From Actinomycetota bacterium (GTDB lineage: Bacteria; Actinomycetota; CADDZG01; JAHWKV01), in contig JAHWKU010000015.1 of NCBI GenBank assembly GCA_019347715.1, forward strand, positions 1-45,490: 45,490 bases of DNA. Reading direction: 5' to 3'. The translations under genes and the position numbers were made by a program. This document shows, in pieces, positions 18,981-27,755 of the stretch (positions are counted from its first letter, which is position 1; every line of letters starts with the position of its first letter). Below the pieces are notes generated by a model that saw only the letters and a program-made list of their open reading frames with translations, did not search any database and was not told where the DNA came from.

Positions 18981-19838
18981 ATGGGGAGCGAGAGCATCCC
19001 CGGACCCGCCAAGCCCGTCGGCAGAGGGGTCAGACGTGCTCGGCCGAGCCGGGAACTAACACTCAAGGCGATTGCGGTCCTGTTATGCCTTGGGGCAGCA
19101 GGAGTGGCAGAGACCACTCACATCGTTGTTCGAGGCGACAATCTCAGCAGAATCGCCAAACGCAACGGGACCACCGTATCCGCGATCGCAGAGGCGAACG
19201 GAATTTCCGATCCCAACCTGATCGTGATCGGAAAGCAGTTGCGGATACCGGGTAACGAGCCGGGCCCCCTGATTCCCGCGGCTGCCACGTCCAACGTTTC
19301 TCACGCCGTCGCCGGTGGTGAGAACCTCTCCGGGATCGCCGCTATGCACGGCGTGTCCGTGGGTACGATCGTCCAAGCCAACGGGATCAGCAATCCGAAT
19401 CGAATCCGCGCAGGACAGGTGCTCACGATCCCCAAACCGGGGCCCCCTTCGGTCGAGGACCTCATGGAGAGGTACGCGCGTGAGTACGGCGTTAATCCCG
19501 CCCTCGTCAAGGGCCTGGCCTGGCAGGAGTCGGGCTGGAAGCAGCATGTGGTGAGTTCCGCAGGGGCGATAGGAGTGATGCAGGTCATTCCCGAGACGGG
19601 AGTCTTCACCGCCCGTCGGCTTTTGGGTCACGAAGTGGATCTAAACGACCTGGAGGGGAACGTCAAGGCGGGTGTTCGGTTCCTCGCATATCTGTTGAAA
19701 GTGACGGGAGGGGACGAGAACCTGGCCGTGGCAGGGTATTTTCAGGGGCTGCGCTCGGTACGTACGAGGGGCATGTCACCCAAGACAGAACGCTATGTAG
19801 CGAACGTCATGGCCCTAAAGGCCAGGTTCGGCGGATAG
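18981..19838 (+). CDS. LysM-domain lytic transglycosylase
   Basis: 285 residues. An Arg-rich start and a hydrophobic stretch (~27-43) form a signal or anchor. Two LysM domains (about 46-90 and 108-151) bind peptidoglycan. The C-terminal SLT domain (~157-285) shows the catalytic Glu183 in AWQESGW, then SSAGAIGVMQVIP and an AVAGYFQGL segment. It cleaves glycan strands to anhydro-muropeptides outside the membrane. A well-formed promoter and ribosome site precede it. It heads the envelope cluster with the coiled-coil lipoprotein and PASTA kinase. Confidence 0.92.
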   Translation: MGSESIPGPAKPVGRGVRRARPSRELTLKAIAVLLCLGAAGVAETTHIVVRGDNLSRIAKRNGTTVSAIAEANGISDPNLIVIGKQLRIPGNEPGPLIPAAATSNVSHAVAGGENLSGIAAMHGVSVGTIVQANGISNPNRIRAGQVLTIPKPGPPSVEDLMERYAREYGVNPALVKGLAWQESGWKQHVVSSAGAIGVMQVIPETGVFTARRLLGHEVDLNDLEGNVKAGVRFLAYLLKVTGGDENLAVAGYFQGLRSVRTRGMSPKTERYVANVMALKARFGG

Positions 19839-19899
19839 AGCAGATATCCGGTCCCACGACGCCAGAGCGCGGTAGCGTGATGGTTTGGAGGTTTATGCG

Positions 19900-20322
19900 A
19901 TGAGCCGTCGGCCTCTTCTTTTACTCATGGTGTCCGTAGCCTTCCTCGGCTTGTTGGGCGCGTCTTGCGACCGTTCTGACCGGGCGCCCGACCCGCGCGT
20001 CGAAACTCTGGAGAAGAGCGTCGCGAGAATGACCACCCAGGTGGAAGAAACACTCGGTCAGTTGGAGGCAAAGGACAAGACAGTCGAGGACGATCTCGCC
20101 GCTATCAAAACCAGCCTCGCCGACATCAGCGCCGCTCTCGATGGGATCCGCAACGATGTGTCAGCGGTAAAGGCGGCGGATGCATCGCTCACAAAGAAAA
20201 TCGACGATCTAACCAAGAAGGTGAATGACGTGAGCGCAAAGGTCGGCGCAGTAGATCAGCGAATCTGGGTGCTGGAGAGCCGCTATGCCGATCACTTGAG
20301 GAAGTATCACGGCGGCGGTTAG
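19900..20322 (+). CDS. Coiled-coil lipoprotein, Lpp-like
   Basis: 140 residues from ATG 19900, set by TTGGAGG eight bases upstream. The signal sequence ends in GLLGASC, so the Cys near residue 23 would be lipid-modified. From ~38 to ~128 the chain is a nearly unbroken heptad pattern (LEKSVARMTTQVEETLGQLE, DISAALDGIRNDVSAVK), as in Braun-lipoprotein-like or SlyX-like coiled coils. The tail ends HLRKYHGGG. Likely an extracytoplasmic trimeric or dimeric rod. It sits ten bases before the kinase gene, suggesting co-transcription; whether it interacts with the kinase is unknown. Confidence 0.75.
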   Translation: MSRRPLLLLMVSVAFLGLLGASCDRSDRAPDPRVETLEKSVARMTTQVEETLGQLEAKDKTVEDDLAAIKTSLADISAALDGIRNDVSAVKAADASLTKKIDDLTKKVNDVSAKVGAVDQRIWVLESRYADHLRKYHGGG

Positions 20323-20331
20323 CAGGCTCGG

Positions 20332-22116
20332 ATGAACAAGCAGATGACGGAAATGCAGACGATAGCGGGCCGCTACGAGCTGATCACGCGCGTCTCGTCG
20401 GGGGGCATGGGAGAGGTCTATCGCGCTCGGGACAACGTCCTGGGCCGCATGGTCGCGGTGAAAGTCCTTCCGTCGCATCTCGCCTCGAATCCTGGGTTCG
20501 TGGAACGTTTTCGCGCTGAGGCGCAGTCTGCGGCCCGTCTCTCGCACCCCAACGTCGTGCAGGTTCATGACTGGGGAGAGTGGGACCTCACTTATTACAT
20601 GGTGATGGAATACGTTCGGGGTAAGAACCTCCGGCAGATTTTGGCCGGGACCGAACGGCTGGAGGTCGGACAGGCTTGTGCAGTCATCGAGCAGGTCTTG
20701 TCGGGACTCGAGGCGGCTCACCGTGAAGGGCTCGTCCACCGGGACATCAAGCCGGAGAACATCCTGATCTCATATGACGGCACCGTTAAGGTGACCGACT
20801 TCGGGATCGCCCGCGCGGCCGAGGCCTCGAGCACCACGACCGGACTGTTCGGGACTGTTGCGTACGTGGCACCGGAGCAAGTCAGGAACGAACCGATCGA
20901 TTCGAGAACCGACATCTATTCGACCGGATGCCTCCTCTACGAAGTCTTGACGGGGGCCACTCCGTTCGCGGGAGACGCCGCGCGAGTGCTGCATCAGCAC
21001 TTGAGCGAGCCCGTCCCCGCGCCTTCCAGAGAAGTTGAGGAAGTCCCTTCCGAGTTGGACCTGATAGTCGTCAAAGCGACCAACAAGGATCCGAGTGATC
21101 GCTATCCTTCGTCCGCTTCTATGAAGGGTGAGCTCACCGAGGCCATGGCAGCTATCGGCCCGTCGGCGCCCCTTTCGGAGCTCACGAGCGAACTTACCTC
21201 TGAGGTTGCTCCGGAATCTCAACCTACGATCGCGGGCGTTCCACGCAAGAAGCGCAAGATCTGGCCGATGCTTGTGATAGCCCTAGTTTTGGTGGCGACA
21301 GTCGCGATCGCCTGGACGATCCGGCCCGTGACCGTCCCTGAGATCGTCAACCTCGACTCCGATCTCGCGGTCGAGCTGCTTAACGAAGCGGGATTAGAGT
21401 CTGTGATCGAGGAGGAAGTTCATCCGAACTCGAAACCGGGGACCGTCATGCGATCCGATCCCCGGCCGGGAGAGAGAGCCCGACGCGGAAGCGAGGTTTT
21501 GCTGGTCGTGAGCCGGGGACCCGCAGTCGCGACGCTTCCAGATCTCACCGGAATGAACATCGAAGCGGCAGAGCAGGAGCTCGAGTCGGCGGGATTGCTG
21601 CTCGGTGACGTTGAGGCAGAGCACGCTCCGGAAGCTGCCGGCACGGTTCTGCGACAGAGCCCGTCGCCCGGGAGGGTGAATGCGGGGACCCCGGTCAACT
21701 TGGTAGTGAGTCTCGGTCCGGAGATAGTTGAGGTCCCCGACGTCATCGGGAAGTCCTTGGACGAGGCACGAGCCGTCCTGTCGAACCGCGGGCTCGGCGC
21801 GATCCAAGTGGAGGAGTTCAACGACGCCCCCGCGGGACAGGTGATTAATCAGTCTCCTGCCCAAGGAGAGAAGGTTGAAAAGGGATCGCAGGTAACCGTG
21901 ACGGTTAGCAAGGGCCCCGAGCCGTTCCAGATGCCGGACGTGCGCGGTAAGGCCTGCACCGATGCCAAGGCCGAGCTCGAATCAATGGGGTTGGTGGTGA
22001 TCGTGAGGTCCCCGGACGGAAAGGGCACCTGCGCGGCGAACAAGGTCAGCGAACAGGATCCCTTCCCCGGCGCGATGGTCCGCAAGGGCCAGGAGGCAAA
22101 CCTCTACGTAAGTTAA
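20332..22116 (+). CDS. PASTA-domain Ser/Thr protein kinase (PknB/Stk family)
   Basis: 594 residues. Kinase domain at ~14-270: the G-loop SSGGMGEVY, Lys44 in VAVK, HRDIKPEN with Asp138, DFG at 156-158 and APEQ. A single membrane span at ~311-330 follows a basic KKRK. Four PASTA repeats lie outside the cell (about 332-396, 399-462, 465-528, 531-594). Such kinases sense muropeptides or lipid II and phosphorylate division and wall-synthesis proteins. The last PASTA unit has a Cys pair (KACTDAK and GTCAANK), which could form a disulfide. The start could also be ATG 20344. The stop overlaps the convergent carboxypeptidase gene's stop. Confidence 0.95.
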   Translation: MNKQMTEMQTIAGRYELITRVSSGGMGEVYRARDNVLGRMVAVKVLPSHLASNPGFVERFRAEAQSAARLSHPNVVQVHDWGEWDLTYYMVMEYVRGKNLRQILAGTERLEVGQACAVIEQVLSGLEAAHREGLVHRDIKPENILISYDGTVKVTDFGIARAAEASSTTTGLFGTVAYVAPEQVRNEPIDSRTDIYSTGCLLYEVLTGATPFAGDAARVLHQHLSEPVPAPSREVEEVPSELDLIVVKATNKDPSDRYPSSASMKGELTEAMAAIGPSAPLSELTSELTSEVAPESQPTIAGVPRKKRKIWPMLVIALVLVATVAIAWTIRPVTVPEIVNLDSDLAVELLNEAGLESVIEEEVHPNSKPGTVMRSDPRPGERARRGSEVLLVVSRGPAVATLPDLTGMNIEAAEQELESAGLLLGDVEAEHAPEAAGTVLRQSPSPGRVNAGTPVNLVVSLGPEIVEVPDVIGKSLDEARAVLSNRGLGAIQVEEFNDAPAGQVINQSPAQGEKVEKGSQVTVTVSKGPEPFQMPDVRGKACTDAKAELESMGLVVIVRSPDGKGTCAANKVSEQDPFPGAMVRKGQEANLYVS

Positions 22117-23255
22117 TCCGCTCCCACTGGCTCGCGGACCTTGGCGGTGGTATCCCTCAGCGCATTCATCGTGGCATCGAATTCCTGGACGAATACTTGG
22201 CCCGGAGCCTGGCGGCGTCTTCTGCTTATCAAGGTTCCCGTAACGATTGCTGCGACGAGGGCCAGGGCCGGCGCGGCCAGGGGGGCCGAAGCGGGAGAGG
22301 TGTTGACTTCCCCGAGCTCACGACCGTCTAGCTGGACGATCTCGAGGCCGTGTTGAATGCTGCTTGACTCCTGCGCCTTTTTGGTTACTTGACGAATGAT
22401 GCCCACGGGCCTCATCTCGAGCAGGGGAAGAGAGGCGAACGCCCAATCGTAGAGAGCTTTTGATTCGCCGTAGTGATCCGGCGAGCCCATCAGTATGGCT
22501 ACCAGCGTCTTATCCCCGCGCGTGACGGCGGATGCGAGGCAGTGTCCTGCGCCGTTGGTGAATCCGGTTTTAATCCCTACCGTTCCCTCGTACTGCCACA
22601 AGAGTTTGTTGTGGTTGATGAAGGTGTGAGCGGTTCCGTCTCCCCAGGTGACATCGGTGGTCTTGGAAGCGACGATCTCGGCGAATAGCGGATTTCTCAT
22701 CGCAACCGTGGTGATGAGCGCGAGGTCTCTGGCGGTGGTGGTGTGCCCTTCGTGATCGTATCCATGGGGATTGACGAAGTTAGAGGCGGAAGTGCCGAGT
22801 TCCTTCAGCCTCCCGTTGACGATGTCCATGAATCCTTCGACGGTTCCGTCGGGACTCAGCTTTTGTGCGATGGCAACTGCAGCGTCGTTTCCGGACTGAA
22901 GCAGCAGGCCGTAAAGAACGTCTTTCACTGAGAACGCCCATCCCTGTTCGGCGTACATCCTTCCCCCAGGTGCGTTTCGGGCTTCTGGGGTGATCGTCAC
23001 CCGTTCGTTGAGGTCCTCCGCTTCCTCCATGGCGATCAAGGCGGTAGCGATCTTGGTCAGGCTCGCCGGGGCCCTCGGGGCGGTGTCGTTTTGAGCCCAC
23101 AGGATTTTTCCAGTCTTCAGGTCGAACAGGATTCCAGATGCGGCCCCGATTGGTGGGGCGGGAGGAGGGTCCGTAGCGACTTGCGCAGCAGCGGGCGCGG
23201 CTCCTGCGACGAGGAGCAAGATTGCAAAAATGAGTCGAGTGAAAGGTATCTTCAT
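22113..23255 (-). CDS. D-alanyl-D-alanine carboxypeptidase (S11, DacA/PBP5-like)
   Basis: 380 residues from ATG 23255. A signal peptide ends around APAAAQ. Penicillin-binding motifs are complete: SLTK (Ser65/Lys68), SGN (121-123) and KTG (229-231). It removes the terminal D-Ala from peptidoglycan stem peptides. After the catalytic part a hydrophobic span (ALALVAAIVTGTLIS) and a basic cytoplasmic-looking RRRRQ follow, giving a membrane-anchored type I topology. A TTG at 23300 would add 15 residues before the signal and is less likely. It is divergent from the RpiB-like gene and convergent with the PASTA kinase. Confidence 0.92.
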   Translation of the reverse strand: MKIPFTRLIFAILLLVAGAAPAAAQVATDPPPAPPIGAASGILFDLKTGKILWAQNDTAPRAPASLTKIATALIAMEEAEDLNERVTITPEARNAPGGRMYAEQGWAFSVKDVLYGLLLQSGNDAAVAIAQKLSPDGTVEGFMDIVNGRLKELGTSASNFVNPHGYDHEGHTTTARDLALITTVAMRNPLFAEIVASKTTDVTWGDGTAHTFINHNKLLWQYEGTVGIKTGFTNGAGHCLASAVTRGDKTLVAILMGSPDHYGESKALYDWAFASLPLLEMRPVGIIRQVTKKAQESSSIQHGLEIVQLDGRELGEVNTSPASAPLAAPALALVAAIVTGTLISRRRRQAPGQVFVQEFDATMNALRDTTAKVREPVGAD

Positions 23256-23309
23256 ATCGGGTAACTCAACAAGAGTAGGAAACGGAACCCCCTGCTTCAA
23301 GGATTCGCC

Positions 23310-23735
23310 ACGAGGATTATCTTCGGTTCAGACGATTCTTCGCCCACGGTAGATGCCGTGGTCTCCGAATTGCGCGCTCGAGGTCACTCGATCGAAGAGC
23401 TTTCGAAGCAGGATTGGCCCGACGTCGCCCGAAGGGTCGGGGAGGCCGTTTCGTCCGGTGAGCAGGACATGGGTGTAGTGATGTGCTGGACGGGAACCGG
23501 TACCTCCATGATGGCCAACAAGGTCAAAGGAGTGAGGGCGGCACTCTGCTGGGAGCCGTGGATCGCCGATGGCGCGCGCCGGTGGAACGACGCCAACGTT
23601 CTCGTGATGAGCCTCAAGCGAACCACCCCAGAGCAGGCGATCGACATCCTTGACGCCTGGCTTTCGGTTGAAGAGCCGGACTCAGAAGAGATCCCAAACA
23701 TCGAGAAGATTGCCGGCTACGAACGGGAACGCTGA
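23310..23735 (+). CDS. RpiB/LacA/LacB-family sugar-phosphate isomerase-like protein, apparent ACG start
   Basis: 141 residues if read from ACG 23310. The N-terminal strand RIIFGSDDSS aligns with the canonical MKIAxGSDHAG of RpiB. The catalytic-Cys loop CWTGTGTSMMANKV, RAALCWEPW and NDANVLVMS match the family. The His of SDHAG is Asp here, so it is a divergent subfamily. The conserved N-terminus lies upstream of the first canonical start (GTG 23358), and the frame from its upstream stop (23262) holds no ATG, GTG or TTG. The codon where Met is expected is ACG, with AAGGA six bases before it. Either a rare ACG start is used or an ATG has mutated. Confidence 0.75.
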   Translation, partial: TRIIFGSDDSSPTVDAVVSELRARGHSIEELSKQDWPDVARRVGEAVSSGEQDMGVVMCWTGTGTSMMANKVKGVRAALCWEPWIADGARRWNDANVLVMSLKRTTPEQAIDILDAWLSVEEPDSEEIPNIEKIAGYERER

Positions 23736-23749
23736 CCGGCGCTTCGAAC

Positions 23750-24907
23750 TCACTTAGATTTGACGATGGCGGCCAGTTCGAAGTGATGGCCGTCCGGTGG
23801 TGACCACCGGCCACCCCAGCGAAAGCCCCAGCTTTCGAAGATCTGAACGACTTCTCTATTCATCTTGGGTTCGGCTCCCACCGGATTGGTGGAGACGTTG
23901 AAATCCACGGCGATTCCCCATGCGTGCATCGATAAGGGCCGGCCGGGGTCGCGCCCTATGAAGCGGGGGACGAAACAGCCTCCGTAGTCACGCCGATCGA
24001 TCTCGGAAGAGAGCCCTCGGTTCTCCACTTCGGTGAGTGCGGCTTTCAGTTGAGGAAACATGATTCGGTGACAGCGAACGCTTCCAAAGATGGGGACCTG
24101 CTGGCTGACGATGTTCGCCTGCACCCATTCTTCATCCGGCGTGATCGTTCCGTCTTGGTTGGTGGTGAAGCTGAAGGACCCGAAGGCTTTAGCGGCTGCG
24201 GCCCCGGTCAAAAATGCCCTCTGTCTGACGGTGATCTCGAACTGGATGTCGGAATGTTTTCTTTTCAGCGCTCTCCTCGCTGTTTCGGGATCGGACCCTT
24301 GTTCGAGACCGATCACGACCAAAGTTGGCGGCCCCAATCCCATTTGCGCACCGCGTCGCTTGGAAACCACCGCTCCGGCCCAGTTCGGGACGCCATTTGC
24401 GGCCACCCCGCCGATCGAGATGGCGAAGCGCCCACGGACTCCGTCCGCGAGGACATTTGAACCCGGCGAGACCCTCAACCGGTTGTGTTCTTCGTGCGCC
24501 AGAATCAGTTTGTGCCTTAGGAGGGCCCTCCAAACGAACTCGGCGTTTGCAGTGACCTGAGGCGAGAGAGGACGGAAGTCCAATGGGTCTATGGCTGCCA
24601 CGCTGATTAGGGCTGGACCCAGAAAGTTTTGAACCATCACTTCTCCAAGGGAGATCGCTGTCGCGTGAGCGACCGAAGGTGTCTCCTCGATCGATTGGAG
24701 CAGTTCGGGAGTCACTCCCGCACCGACGGTTGCTTTCAATGCAGGCGCCACTGCCTCCACCGGCGTGATTTCAGGAAGGGGAGATGAGAGCGGCTGCGGC
24801 TGTGGACTTCCGTAGACGGCTTCTACCTGTGTTTGTCCTTGAGGCGTTCCGCACGCCGTTGCAGCCAGGACCGCGGCCAGGATGATCGCGCGTGGCCTTA
24901 GGGACAT
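23750..24907 (-). CDS. M15-family D-Ala-D-Ala carboxypeptidase-like lipoprotein
   Basis: 385 residues. The signal sequence ends ATAC, with a lipidation Cys near residue 19. A Pro-rich linker and a large unassigned middle domain (~60-290) follow. The C-terminal ~70 residues have the zinc peptidase pattern SMHAWGIAVDFN (His328, Asp335), a conserved Trp/Gly block (FESWGFRWGG) and the closing DGHHFEL (His374/375). It probably trims peptidoglycan cross-bridges outside the membrane. Transcribed after the NUDIX gene (nine-base gap), convergent with RpiB. Confidence 0.82.
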   Translation of the reverse strand: MSLRPRAIILAAVLAATACGTPQGQTQVEAVYGSPQPQPLSSPLPEITPVEAVAPALKATVGAGVTPELLQSIEETPSVAHATAISLGEVMVQNFLGPALISVAAIDPLDFRPLSPQVTANAEFVWRALLRHKLILAHEEHNRLRVSPGSNVLADGVRGRFAISIGGVAANGVPNWAGAVVSKRRGAQMGLGPPTLVVIGLEQGSDPETARRALKRKHSDIQFEITVRQRAFLTGAAAAKAFGSFSFTTNQDGTITPDEEWVQANIVSQQVPIFGSVRCHRIMFPQLKAALTEVENRGLSSEIDRRDYGGCFVPRFIGRDPGRPLSMHAWGIAVDFNVSTNPVGAEPKMNREVVQIFESWGFRWGGRWSPPDGHHFELAAIVKSK

Positions 24908-24916
24908 CGAATGAGA

Positions 24917-25321
24917 TTACATGACACCGAATTCTTGTAAGAACTGGATCAGTCTTGGCGTGGTTTGCAGAGTGGTCACTTCCCCAAAGGGCACCCATCG
25001 AGCGTCGGTGACGTCGTCGCCTGCGCGCAGGTCCCCACCAATGATCTCAACGCGATAATCGAGGATCACATAATGGTGAGACCCGTCTTCGCTGATGGAT
25101 TCGAGATGACCAGCGAGTTCTTTCACGATCACCTCAAGCCCGGTCTCTTCCATGACCTCACGGCAAAGAGCGTCCGCCAACGGTTCTCCCCACGAAACGG
25201 TCCCACCCGGCAGAGTCCAATGTCCGACATATGGAGGCTTTCCTCTGCGCACGAGCAGGATTGTGCCGGCTCGCACGGCCACGGCCCCGACCCCGACTGC
25301 CGGACCTCGGTCATTCCTCAT
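24917..25321 (-). CDS. NUDIX hydrolase
   Basis: 134 residues. The NUDIX box at 40-62 is intact (G, TVSWG, E, seven residues, REVMEETGL), so it should cleave a nucleoside diphosphate-linked substrate, for example in ADP-ribose or oxidised-nucleotide clean-up; the substrate is not predictable. There is no ribosome site before ATG 25321. A -10-like TATGCT lies 8 bases before it, consistent with leaderless transcription. Confidence 0.9.
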   Translation of the reverse strand: MRNDRGPAVGVGAVAVRAGTILLVRRGKPPYVGHWTLPGGTVSWGEPLADALCREVMEETGLEVIVKELAGHLESISEDGSHHYVILDYRVEIIGGDLRAGDDVTDARWVPFGEVTTLQTTPRLIQFLQEFGVM

Positions 25322-25328
25322 GCCCGAC

Positions 25329-25335
25329 TAGCATA
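25329..25335. promoter_or_regulatory. Overlapping bidirectional -10 elements in a 19-bp divergent gap
   Basis: TAGCAT on the plus strand (25329-25334) lies 6 bases before the transporter's GTG. TATGCT on the minus strand (25335-25330) lies 8 bases before the NUDIX ATG. The two share five positions. Both genes lack ribosome sites. Confidence 0.45.
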
Positions 25336-25340
25336 GCTAT

Positions 25341-26231
25341 GTGAAGGCGAGGTTCCTCTTACTTGTAGTCGCAGTTGTGGTGGCCTCCTGGTCGGGACCT
25401 CTGGTAAGACTCGCGGATGCTCCTCCTGTCGCGATTGCTTTTTGGAGGACTGCCCTGGCATCGTCTGTCTTGTTGCCCTTGGCGCTGGCGACCAAAAGGC
25501 AAGAACTTGCTGCGTTGCCGGTGAAGGACCGCCCGCTGCTTCTCGGTGCAGGGGTATTCCTAGCGATTCACTTCGCAACCTGGATTGCCTCGATAGGACT
25601 CACCAGCTTGGCCTCGAGCGTTCTGCTTGTGACATCCACCCCGATCTGGGTGGCTCTTGCGGCGAGACTACTGGGGGAGCGGCTTACGACTCGCGCTTGG
25701 GGGGGAATCGTGTTGGCGATCCTGGGAGGAGCGGTGGTCGCGCTTGCCCCCCGAGCAGCGCAAGACGGATCGGGCGATGCCCTTTCGGGAAATCTGCTGG
25801 CACTAGCCGGGGCCGTGTCGATCGCGGGATATTTGCTCATCGGAAGACGCCTGAGAGGAGGGCTCTCCCTTCTCAGCTATGTTTCGATCGTGTACGGCGT
25901 TTGCGCCGTGATCCTGCTGGTCGTTGCCCTTGTCTCGGGAACTGCACTCGCCGGGTTCAGTGCGAAGACCTGGCTCGTGCTCGTTGCTATTGCAGCAGGT
26001 CCGCAGCTGACCGCCCATACCATCTTGAATTTCCTGCTGAGGGATCTCGAAGCATGGAAGATCGCGACCGCAACTCTTGGCGAGCCAATCGGGGCCAGCA
26101 TCATTGCCGTCCTGCTATTCAGTGAGATCCCCGGCCCGCTGGTGGTTCCGGGTGGCCTGATCCTTCTTGTAGGGATCTGGATCTCGCTCACGGCACGGAA
26201 GAAGACCGCAGAGGTGGTCACGGTTGGTTAG
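25341..26231 (+). CDS. EamA/DMT-family membrane transporter
   Basis: 296 residues, ten predicted hydrophobic helices in two repeated EamA halves (first ~3-125, second ~140-290). The first helix begins directly after VKARF. Typical DMT landmarks are the PPVAIAFWRT segment and ILNFLLRDLEAWKIATATLGEPI in the second half, where Pro and Glu are conserved. It probably exports a small metabolite such as an amino acid. The start is GTG 25341; no ribosome site. The acyl-CoA synthetase gene follows after 13 bases. Confidence 0.88.
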   Translation: MKARFLLLVVAVVVASWSGPLVRLADAPPVAIAFWRTALASSVLLPLALATKRQELAALPVKDRPLLLGAGVFLAIHFATWIASIGLTSLASSVLLVTSTPIWVALAARLLGERLTTRAWGGIVLAILGGAVVALAPRAAQDGSGDALSGNLLALAGAVSIAGYLLIGRRLRGGLSLLSYVSIVYGVCAVILLVVALVSGTALAGFSAKTWLVLVAIAAGPQLTAHTILNFLLRDLEAWKIATATLGEPIGASIIAVLLFSEIPGPLVVPGGLILLVGIWISLTARKKTAEVVTVG

Positions 26232-26244
26232 GCAGGCCGTCTAG

Positions 26245-27735
26245 ATGGATCTTTACGACCTTCACGCCGCCAACACTCCGGACAAGGCCGCGGTCATATT
26301 CGGGGATCGAACGATCACCTGGTCGGAGTTCGCCGAGCTAACCAGAAAGGCGGCCAACGCTTTGATTCGATGGGGCTTTCAGGAGGGAGAGAGAGCTGCG
26401 ACCCTCTCGTTCAATTCCGCATCTCTCCTGGTTTTCATGTCCGGAGTTCGTTCGGCCAACGGAGTGGTGATCCCGGTGAACTGGCACCTCACGGAGCCAG
26501 AGCTTGCATACATCCTGCGCGACTCGGAACCGGTGATTGTGTTTACGGATAGCGATCATCACTCCACCGCTGCCGCAGCTGCGCGCGATTCTCGGGTTAG
26601 AGAGGTCGTGGATACTTCGAACTTCGATGCGATGGTCGAAGCGGCCTCTGCGGAGCCTCCATCTCGTTCCGGTTCGTTCTTTGGGTCGTACATGCTCTAT
26701 ACGTCTGGTACGAGTGGTCGTCCGAAGGCCGCGTACCACTCGTCTTCACCCGATGCCTCGGTGGGGGCCACCTATGTCGAGGCGTTCGACCTTTCCTGGC
26801 AGGACCTTCATCTCGTTGCCGGCCCCCTCTACCACTCGGCCCCCGCTGCGTTCTGCGGTATTGCACTTTCCATAGGAGCAACGGCCGTCGTCATGCCTCA
26901 CTTCGACCCAGAAGAGGTTCTCCGTTTGATCGATCGGCACAAGGTCACCACAACGTTTCTGGCACCGACGCTCCTGCGACGCATCCTCGATCTTCCAACC
27001 GACGTCTTCGATTCGTATGACTCGTCGTCTCTCAGGTCGCTCATGGTGGCCGGCGCGCCCTGTCCTCACGACCTGAAGGTAAAAGCGCAGGAACGTTTCG
27101 GGGAAGTCCTCTATGAGTTCTACGGATCGACGGAGACCAAGGCGGCGCTATACATGCAGCCCCGCGACCAACTTCGGAAGCCAGGCTCATGCGGTACTCC
27201 GTTTCCTGGAGTCGAGGTGAGAGTCGCTGCAGAAGATGGGACCGAGATGCCGCAAGGACAAGTGGGAGAGATCTGGGTCAGAAAGAATCCGGCGACGTTC
27301 GACGGGTATCACGGTGATCAGGAAAAAACCGCCGAGACGATCAAAGGGGATTGGATCAGGACCGGTGACCTGGCGTACGTGGACCCCGACGGTTTTTTCT
27401 ACATCGTCGACCGAATCACTGACATGGTGATCTCGGGGGGAGTGAATATCTATCCGGCTGAGGTCGAGGCCGCTCTTCAAGAGCATCCCGCCGTTTCTGA
27501 CTCCGCGGTTTTTGGGATCCCGGATGAGCAGTGGGGCGAGCGGCTCCACGCAATCGTCGAGGCATCCCCCGATGATCTCGAGGAGGGAGAACTGGAGCAG
27601 TTTCTCAGGACCAAGCTGGCAGGTTTCAAGGTGCCTCGCTCATGGGAGGTCGTGGAGTCGCTGCCCAGGACCGATGACGGGAAGCTTCGAAAAAGGACGC
27701 TCAGGGAACCTTTCTGGCAGCAACCAGGGCGCTGA
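26245..27735 (+). CDS. Acyl-CoA synthetase (AMP-binding, ANL superfamily)
   Basis: 496 residues. The ATP loop is YTSGTSGRPKAAYHS (near 154-168). Others are YGSTE, TGDLAYVDPDGF and DRITDMVISGGVNIYPAEVE, and the C-terminal catalytic Lys is in DGKLRKRTLRE. It activates a carboxylic acid through an acyl-AMP to acyl-CoA. The family placement is near medium/long-chain fatty acyl-CoA ligases of actinobacteria (FadD-like), though the substrate is unknown. It can feed the acyl-CoA dehydrogenases elsewhere in the window. It follows the transporter and precedes a receiver-domain gene on the same strand. Confidence 0.9.
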   Translation: MDLYDLHAANTPDKAAVIFGDRTITWSEFAELTRKAANALIRWGFQEGERAATLSFNSASLLVFMSGVRSANGVVIPVNWHLTEPELAYILRDSEPVIVFTDSDHHSTAAAAARDSRVREVVDTSNFDAMVEAASAEPPSRSGSFFGSYMLYTSGTSGRPKAAYHSSSPDASVGATYVEAFDLSWQDLHLVAGPLYHSAPAAFCGIALSIGATAVVMPHFDPEEVLRLIDRHKVTTTFLAPTLLRRILDLPTDVFDSYDSSSLRSLMVAGAPCPHDLKVKAQERFGEVLYEFYGSTETKAALYMQPRDQLRKPGSCGTPFPGVEVRVAAEDGTEMPQGQVGEIWVRKNPATFDGYHGDQEKTAETIKGDWIRTGDLAYVDPDGFFYIVDRITDMVISGGVNIYPAEVEAALQEHPAVSDSAVFGIPDEQWGERLHAIVEASPDDLEEGELEQFLRTKLAGFKVPRSWEVVESLPRTDDGKLRKRTLREPFWQQPGR

Positions 27736-27755
27736 AGTCTGAGAGACTTGTGGAG

